Source: an uncultured bacterium
GTDB lineage: Bacteria > Cyanobacteriota > Vampirovibrionia > Gastranaerophilales > Gastranaerophilaceae
Reading direction: 5' to 3'
NCBI GenBank assembly: GCA_902464375.1
Contig: CABQIM010000064.1
Location: forward strand, 1 to 10,695
Length of the DNA stretch: 10,695 nt
A program made the translations under genes and the position numbers. The notes beneath the pieces are model-generated. The model had not been told where the DNA came from. It did not search any database and saw only the letters and a list, made by a program, of their open reading frames with translations. Below, one piece after another: positions 5,843 through 10,695 of this stretch. How positions within the stretch are numbered: the first letter of the stretch is position 1; each line of letters begins with the position of its first letter.

Positions 5843-5970
5843 ACCTCCCCTCACCCTGTTTTTCAAAGCTTCAATCCTAACGGCTTTCAGCTTGAAAAAC
5901 TATCCCTCTCCCACAAGGGGCGAGGGTTGCGCGTTAAATCATTGTTAGTTTTAAATATCTACGTGCGTAG
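5843..5970. repeat. Composite palindromic element, copy 2, with nested hairpin
   Basis: CCCTCACCCT (5847-5856) leads into a 43-bp inverted repeat (GTTTTTCAAAGCT 5858-5870 with AGCTTGAAAAAC 5889-5900, one bulge). Then follows the palindrome CCCTCTCCC/GGGCGAGGG (5904-5926), TTGCGCG, and TCTACGTGCGTAG (5958-5970). Copy 1 has CTCACCCTAACCCTCTCC with no interruption, so the hairpin looks like an insertion within the element. The intergenic stretch 5619-6032 holds no gene I can support. It holds the ctpA promoter, the G-rich tract, this element and the end-repeat at 6018. Confidence 0.65.
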
Positions 5971-6017
5971 CCACTACGACTAAAAATCTTGTAGAAATAA
6001 AACAATCCAGTAAGTTA

Positions 6018-6036
6018 TCTATATATGTAGCACTAG
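6018..6036. repeat. Decayed CTACGTGCGTAG element supplying a stop codon
   Basis: TCTATATATGTAGCACTAG matches the 19-bp element at 1021-1039 at 15 of 19 positions, and all four differences are transitions. In both places the TAG stop of a minus-strand gene lies at the same offset (6033-6035 here, 1036-1038 at ssb). Confidence 0.5.
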
Positions 6037-7604
6037 TCGCTAAATGTTTTGAAAGTTTTTTCGACGTTGTCTTTGATAACTTTCTTAACAGCATCCATTT
6101 CTGTAGCAAGGGCATTTTGTTCTGTATCAAGCTGTTTTAGACGAAGCTCGAGTGTTCTATCTTCTTGTTGGATTATTGATGTTTGAGCGTTAATATCAGC
6201 AATTGTTTTTTCGTACTGTTCTTTTTTATAATTATACTCATTCATCGCATCTTTGTAGGCAGCTTCATCTGTTACGGTTTCTACGTTCAAATCATATACA
6301 ACGCTGTCGTTATCGAATTTAACAGACTTAAATCTTCCGTTGCCATCTGTTTCTAATAGAGCGTTGTTCGTTTGTTCTATTTTCGTTTTTATATAATTTG
6401 CATTATAGTAAGAAAGCTTGTTCTGAATCTCGATAGGTTGAGTTGGATCTTTTGGAGTGTTCATACTGTTGTATAAATCACTTTCTGTCGTAAAGTATTT
6501 TTTACCATTCATTGTGAATGAATAAATACCTTTACCATCATAAACAAGGTTGCCATCATTATCAAAGCTCAAATACTTGCTAATAGCAGATGTTTCGCCG
6601 CAATCTCTAAGAATTTGTGCAAGTTCTGTTGCGTCATCATCAGTAAATTGAGTTAACTCTGTTGCTTTGCAGTTCCCTACGTATGTTGTCATTTGAGAAG
6701 TGTAGTCTTTTGGATTCTCTAAGTCATCAGGTACGAAGAAGTGCCAAGTTCCGTCGGAGTCGTGATATCCATAAACGTTATCAGTAGTAAGAACTCCGTC
6801 TTCTTGTGCTAAACCTTTTGCAACTTCAAAATCTCTGAGTGCTTCTTCAAATTTTGTGTCTTTTTGAATATCTTCTTCTGTTATTGGTTCATAAGTGAAT
6901 GTTTCGCTGCCGTCAGCGGTTGTAACAGTGTATGTATTTGATGTTGGATCTAGAGTTACGGTTGGGTGCATGTTGTTGATGTCATCAATTTCTTGCTTAA
7001 GATAGAAATGCCAAGTTCCGCTGGCATCTTGGTATCCATAAACATCACCATCAGGAATCGCACCTGCTTCGTATGCAAGTTTTTTAGCTTTTGCAAAATC
7101 ATTGAACGCAACTTTCATTTTTTGATCGTTTGCTGTTTTTTCATTTGTAATTTCTTCACAGTCAATTTGTGCTCCATTTGGGAACGTTATAGAATAAGAG
7201 CCATCATCATTTAGCGTTGCAGATGGATTTATGTAAGTATTTTCGACTACTTCTTTGTTGGTATGAACTTGAGGATTTTCAAGCTTCTTTTCAGAACCAG
7301 TGTAAACATTTGCATAGTAGTATGACTTTACAATATAGTTGTAATCTGGGTTTGCACTTGATAATTGCTGCCAGCTATCGATTACAGATTCGTTGTCACC
7401 ATCTGAGAATGAATATTGAAGCTCTGTGTAATCAGTAGTTTTTGGAGCATTAGGAACTTCCAGCCCAAGCAGTCTGTTGAATAAATTTGCACTTTGGTTT
7501 GCCAAGGCTGTTCTTGCTTGGTTAATCTGTTGTCCTTCCCACTCTGTATTTGTTTTACGAGCGGTAAGTGCTAAATATCTTGCTTGTGAAGCTGCCATTC
7601 CCAT
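6033..7604 (-). CDS. Lineage-type protein with terminal helices and an internal 89-aa duplication
   Basis: The function is unknown. The 523 residues have three parts. The N-terminal helical segment (about 1-48) begins MGMAASQARYLALTARK and contains QQINQARTALANQSANLFN. The middle is Asp/Asn/Thr-rich and beta-like (50-445). The C-terminal helical, coiled-coil-prone segment (about 446-523) includes TLELRLKQLDTEQNALATEM and ends KTFKTFSD. In the middle a module of about 89 residues occurs twice. VYGY is at 188 and 277, GTWHF at 196 and 285, and the paired AKAKKLA/EVAKGLA helices lie near 171 and 260. There is no signal peptide or membrane segment. I recall similar N- and C-terminal ends in hypothetical proteins of Gastranaerophilales. 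Conserved helical ends around a variable core resemble the plan of flagellin or hook-type axial proteins, but I see no specific match, so this is only an analogy. A good ribosome binding site (AAGGAG, 10 nt before ATG) supports the start. An ATG two codons later is possible. Confidence 0.85.
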   Translation of the reverse strand: MGMAASQARYLALTARKTNTEWEGQQINQARTALANQSANLFNRLLGLEVPNAPKTTDYTELQYSFSDGDNESVIDSWQQLSSANPDYNYIVKSYYYANVYTGSEKKLENPQVHTNKEVVENTYINPSATLNDDGSYSITFPNGAQIDCEEITNEKTANDQKMKVAFNDFAKAKKLAYEAGAIPDGDVYGYQDASGTWHFYLKQEIDDINNMHPTVTLDPTSNTYTVTTADGSETFTYEPITEEDIQKDTKFEEALRDFEVAKGLAQEDGVLTTDNVYGYHDSDGTWHFFVPDDLENPKDYTSQMTTYVGNCKATELTQFTDDDATELAQILRDCGETSAISKYLSFDNDGNLVYDGKGIYSFTMNGKKYFTTESDLYNSMNTPKDPTQPIEIQNKLSYYNANYIKTKIEQTNNALLETDGNGRFKSVKFDNDSVVYDLNVETVTDEAAYKDAMNEYNYKKEQYEKTIADINAQTSIIQQEDRTLELRLKQLDTEQNALATEMDAVKKVIKDNVEKTFKTFSD

Positions 7605-7636
7605 AGTTGGAAATCTCCTTTTGTTTATTACTTCAT

Positions 7637-7664
7637 TATTTAATGTTATTTTTTATATAGTCAA
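7637..7664 (-). promoter_or_regulatory. Candidate promoter for the 523-aa gene
   Basis: On minus, TTGACT (complement of 7659-7664) is followed after 16 bp by TAAATA (complement of 7637-7642), about 33 bp before the ATG. The -35 is good and the -10 weak. It lies in the 182-bp divergent region shared with the mannosidase gene. Confidence 0.35.
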
Positions 7665-7693
7665 TATTTTATACGACTAATTAGTACATGCAC

Positions 7694-7722
7694 TTTAGAG
7701 AAGTTTGTTAAAATCATATAAA
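7694..7722 (+). promoter_or_regulatory. Candidate promoter for the mannosidase gene
   Basis: TTTAGA (7694-7699) and TATAAA (7717-7722) are 17 bp apart, giving a leader of about 60 nt before ATG 7787. An alternative is TTGTTA with TAGCTA slightly downstream. Neither is compelling. Confidence 0.35.
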
Positions 7723-7786
7723 TGTAGTAGCTAAGTTGTTGACGCGTGTACTTGTTCATTTCATCTTTTTGATGTAACATAAGCCT

Positions 7787-9895
7787 ATGAGTAAAGAAGT
7801 TATAGCCTACCTTCATACCCACTGGGATAGGGAATGGTATAGAGAGTTTGAAGTTTTTAGAATGCGCTTGTTGAGAGTGTTTGATAATATTCTTGATATG
7901 CTTAGCGAAAATATGATTCCGAGTTTTTATTTTGATGGTCAAGTTAGTGCTCTGGATGATTACTTGGAAATGCGTCCTGAAAAAAGAGAGCTAGTATTAA
8001 CTCTAATTCACCAAAAACGATTATTTGTAGGTCCTTTTTTTTGCTTGGTTGATGAATTTTTAACTGATAAAACTTGTTTTTCTAAAAATTTAGAAATTGG
8101 ACTTAAAATAGCAAGAAAATATGGTTGTAAAGATTTTATCGGATATTTGCCGGATACATTTGGACATAGCCAAAATGTTGTGGAAATTGTGCGAGATTTC
8201 GGAATTAATAAATGTGTTGTTTGGCGTGGCTGCGGTGATTTCCCTGCTGAATTCAAATGGTGTGGAATGGATACGGTAAATCTTGTTAGAGGATATTTTA
8301 ATGACGTATTTTCAATCAAAACTTCTATTGAAAAAAAAGCGGAACTATTGAAAGATAATTTGGATAAAATTGCAGAAAAATCAGGTGATGTAATTCTTTT
8401 ACCGATTGGTGCCGATCATCTGGGTGTAGAGATGGATATTGCGAACCAAATTGAAGCTGTTAATGAAATTTTAAAAGATAACTATCATATAAAATTAGGT
8501 TCATTATTTGATTACTTTAAAAAAGTAGAAGATAATTTTAATCAATTTGAATGGAATGATGAATTGCGTGATAATTCAAAAACATTTACTCTGCAGGGTT
8601 GTTATTCTTCAAGATTGGATTTGAAACGTGAAAATGTTGAATGTTCATATTTGCTAGATTTGGCAAACCGTTTTGCAAAACAACAAGAAGAAAAAAAATA
8701 TGATACATTGATAGAATATGCGTATAAAATGTTACTTCGAAATCAAGCTCATGACAGTATTTGCGGTTGTTCAACAGAGGATGTACATAGCGAAAACTTA
8801 ATAAGATATAAGAAAATTAAACAAGTTGCTAATACTATTATTGATGAATTGAAATTCAAAAACCACTTTGAAGAAAAGAAAATCATAAATCTTTCTGATA
8901 AACCTTTTTCCGGTATTATAGAATTCTCTACGGCTGAAAAGTTGGAAGGGTATGATAAAATTGGGTACCAAAAAGGTTTTGATAAAACTCTTTTAACAGA
9001 CACTCAGCGAATTCCCGTAACTGAAGATTATACTGGGATTAATACATATTTAGCAGAGGTTGAGGATGTAAAACCAAATGTGGTTGATTACATTATGCCT
9101 ATTACTAAACCAACGGACTTGAATGTTACGGAATATAGCTTAGAAAATTCCTATTTGTTCCTAAAAATCGAAAATGGTGCTATTTATATAAATGGTATAA
9201 AAATGTCGCTTGTGGATTTCGCGGACTTAGGTGATAGCTATAATTTCGGACCTAAGGCAGATGATAAGGGTAACGAATTAAAAATTCTGCGTTCAAAAGT
9301 TGTATTAAAGACACACTTAAGAGCAGCCTTAAAGGTTGATTTTGAAAGTGTTTGGGATGTCGTTTCTGCTACAATATCTTTAGATAGAGCATCTACATCT
9401 TTGAGTTTTAAATTTGACTGGGTTAATTCTCAAAAGAATCATATTTTGAACGCTGTTTTTGAGCTGAATCAGCCAATACAAGAAGTTTTTTCAGAAGATA
9501 TGAATACTTTAATCAAACGTAATTTTGATGCAGATTATAATATCAGAGAAAATTTGCCAACTACTCGTGGAGTGGAAGTTAAAAATAATACAGCTCCAAT
9601 GCAGCGTGGACTTTTGATAGATGAGGAAAACAATAATATAGGTATTGTGACAAAAGGTTTGACACAATATGAGGTTTACAAAAACACTCTAATGATTCCG
9701 ATTTTACGTTCTACAGGAGTTATATCAAATCCTCAAAATCCGGCAAGAACAACACCGGCTGGTCCTCCAATTCCGGTTGAATCTTTGCAGCAAATCGGAC
9801 GCAATATCGCAGAATTTCATGTTTTCTTTGGAAACCAGAATGCTTTTGAAGAAACTTTAAATAAAGTTTACAACTATGTTGTTACGACTTCTTAA
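7787..9895 (+). CDS. GH38 alpha-mannosidase, MngB-like
   Basis: This retaining glycoside hydrolase removes alpha-mannosyl groups with a catalytic zinc. The family signature is complete. HTHWDREWY (10-18) supplies zinc ligands H12 and D14. LPDTFGHS (121-128) supplies the nucleophile and ligand D123. GADH (208-211) is near the expected general acid. NQAHDSICGCS (319-329) supplies H322. The AHDSICGCS form is typical of the bacterial branch that includes E. coli mannosylglycerate hydrolase MngB. The catalytic barrel (about 5-260) is followed by a helical middle domain (265-350) and beta-sandwich domains (365-702). At 702 residues it is shorter than MngB (about 877), but the end RSTGVISNPQNPARTTPAGP looks like a normal family C-terminus. 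There is no signal peptide, so it is cytoplasmic and needs imported substrate. No transporter is in the window. Mannosylglycerate or small mannosides are both possible. ATG 7787 has no visible Shine-Dalgarno, but a later start would lose the zinc motif. Confidence 0.93.
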   Translation: MSKEVIAYLHTHWDREWYREFEVFRMRLLRVFDNILDMLSENMIPSFYFDGQVSALDDYLEMRPEKRELVLTLIHQKRLFVGPFFCLVDEFLTDKTCFSKNLEIGLKIARKYGCKDFIGYLPDTFGHSQNVVEIVRDFGINKCVVWRGCGDFPAEFKWCGMDTVNLVRGYFNDVFSIKTSIEKKAELLKDNLDKIAEKSGDVILLPIGADHLGVEMDIANQIEAVNEILKDNYHIKLGSLFDYFKKVEDNFNQFEWNDELRDNSKTFTLQGCYSSRLDLKRENVECSYLLDLANRFAKQQEEKKYDTLIEYAYKMLLRNQAHDSICGCSTEDVHSENLIRYKKIKQVANTIIDELKFKNHFEEKKIINLSDKPFSGIIEFSTAEKLEGYDKIGYQKGFDKTLLTDTQRIPVTEDYTGINTYLAEVEDVKPNVVDYIMPITKPTDLNVTEYSLENSYLFLKIENGAIYINGIKMSLVDFADLGDSYNFGPKADDKGNELKILRSKVVLKTHLRAALKVDFESVWDVVSATISLDRASTSLSFKFDWVNSQKNHILNAVFELNQPIQEVFSEDMNTLIKRNFDADYNIRENLPTTRGVEVKNNTAPMQRGLLIDEENNNIGIVTKGLTQYEVYKNTLMIPILRSTGVISNPQNPARTTPAGPPIPVESLQQIGRNIAEFHVFFGNQNAFEETLNKVYNYVVTTS

Positions 9896-10695
9896 TCAAT
9901 CTCAAATCTCTGAATTTGATTCCGTTTGTAGCAAGAGAGTCGACAACATTTTGAGCATATTTCTTTTTAATATTAGGAACTGAATTGTAGTTCTCTAGTG
10001 CAGTTTGTACAAGAGTTTTGTTCTCAAGTTCAGTAAATTTAATAGAACCGTCTTGCAAGCCTTTGATTGCTTTTGGTACATTTGCATAACTGGCTTTTCC
10101 AAATTTCTTGGCTGCAACAGCTTTTACGTATTGCATTTCAAATATCAATAGACCGACTTTCATACCCAATTCATCGTTTTTTGTACAAGCTTCTCTAAGT
10201 GCTTCCGGTGTACGTATTGGTCTACCTTTTGAATCTTTGTAACTAAGAATGTCTTTAAGAAGTTGTGGATTCATTTGCTTATAGACATCATTCCAATTGC
10301 TTTTTGAATTTGGGAAAAAATCCTTAATAGCAGTTGTTGTAACTTGCATAGGACCTGCACCATTTCCGGAATTTATGTTTTTCTTGAAAGTCCCGTGTGT
10401 TTCTTGTCCCATAATTGAAATCAAGAGTGCTTCTGGAACTTTATAGGTTTTTGCAATTTTTTCTGCTTTCTGTGCCCAATATTCCGCAAGCTTAGTGTCT
10501 AGTGATTTTTCTCCACGCTTTTCAGCTTCGTGGTTAAGCATTGATAGGACTTTTTGATGCTTGGTAATTTGTAATATTTTACTTAAATCTACACTTTTGC
10601 GTGAACTATATGCCTCTGCAGGTTTATTTGATACAAAAGTCGCATCTCTTGCTGCGGTGAATAAAGAACTCTTGTGCAATTTTTTGTTATTATAA
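9882..10695 (-). CDS. Lytic-transglycosylase-like protein, 5' end cut by the window edge
   Basis: The 265 residues readable from a TTG at 10679 contain a lysozyme-like SLT domain (about 70-200). VPEALLISIMGQETHGTF (81-98) places the likely catalytic Glu at 93, and GNGAGPMQVTTTA (105-117) matches the GxxGxMQ motif. Such enzymes cleave peptidoglycan between MurNAc and GlcNAc. Tail helices follow, ending LRLIKKS. The TTG has no ribosome binding site, and the frame stays open to the right edge with no stop, so the true start is probably beyond 10695. For the same reason a signal peptide cannot be judged. Residues 1-60 of the visible part are basic and look unstructured. The stop lies inside the end of the convergent mannosidase gene, with a 14-bp overlap and no terminator between them. 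A cell-wall remodelling role is inferred from the domain only. Confidence 0.75.
   Translation of the reverse strand, partial: YNNKKLHKSSLFTAARDATFVSNKPAEAYSSRKSVDLSKILQITKHQKVLSMLNHEAEKRGEKSLDTKLAEYWAQKAEKIAKTYKVPEALLISIMGQETHGTFKKNINSGNGAGPMQVTTTAIKDFFPNSKSNWNDVYKQMNPQLLKDILSYKDSKGRPIRTPEALREACTKNDELGMKVGLLIFEMQYVKAVAAKKFGKASYANVPKAIKGLQDGSIKFTELENKTLVQTALENYNSVPNIKKKYAQNVVDSLATNGIKFRDLRLIKKS

Noticed and set aside
5780..5983. Plus-strand 67-aa ORF in the ctpA/523-aa intergenic region
   Set aside because: It runs through the composite palindromic repeat and has no homologous feel, and its frame is an accident of the GC-rich repeat.
6966..7680. Plus-strand ORFs antisense to the 523-aa gene
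   Set aside because: The minus-strand frame has a good ribosome site, a coherent domain plan and an internal duplication. The opposite frames show no motifs.

Overview
The window looks like chromosomal DNA from an AT-rich bacterium of the non-photosynthetic sister group of Cyanobacteria (Melainabacteria/Vampirovibrionia, probably a gut Gastranaerophilales). Two observations suggest this. The S41 protease has an N-terminal region of cyanobacterial CtpA type. A 523-residue protein begins MGMAASQAR, a start I recall from hypothetical proteins of that group. The assignment rests on recognition, not on a search.

Layout. From 5618 down to 167, all on the minus strand, lies a housekeeping block: ctpA (S41 periplasmic protease), recJ (overlapping ctpA by 19 bp), then the classic rpsF-ssb-rpsR cluster, and a 62-residue protein of unknown function ending at a strong bidirectional terminator. 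Next, still on minus, is a 523-residue protein (6033-7604) with helical ends and an internal 89-residue duplication. Divergent from it, on plus, is a cytoplasmic GH38 alpha-mannosidase of the MngB-like type (7787-9895). Its last 14 bp overlap the tail of a convergent, 5'-truncated lytic-transglycosylase-like gene (9882 to the right edge).

How the genes fit together. rpsF, ssb and rpsR link ribosome assembly with single-strand DNA binding. RecJ is the 5'-3' ssDNA exonuclease that in other bacteria works with SSB, so a replication/repair theme runs through recJ-rpsF-ssb. CtpA and the transglycosylase-like protein act on envelope proteins and peptidoglycan. The mannosidase is catabolic and has no transporter partner in view.

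I see no defence system, CRISPR array, transposase, tRNA or rRNA. The least ordinary material is non-coding. The rpsF-ssb and ssb-rpsR spacers, normally short, each carry a two-copy tandem duplication of about 106-108 bp. A dispersed palindromic element (a CCCTC/GAGGG hairpin plus CTACGTGCGTAG) occurs at 796-1039 and again at 5843-6036. Its outer edge supplies the stop codon of two unrelated genes. One copy appears interrupted by a 43-bp hairpin.
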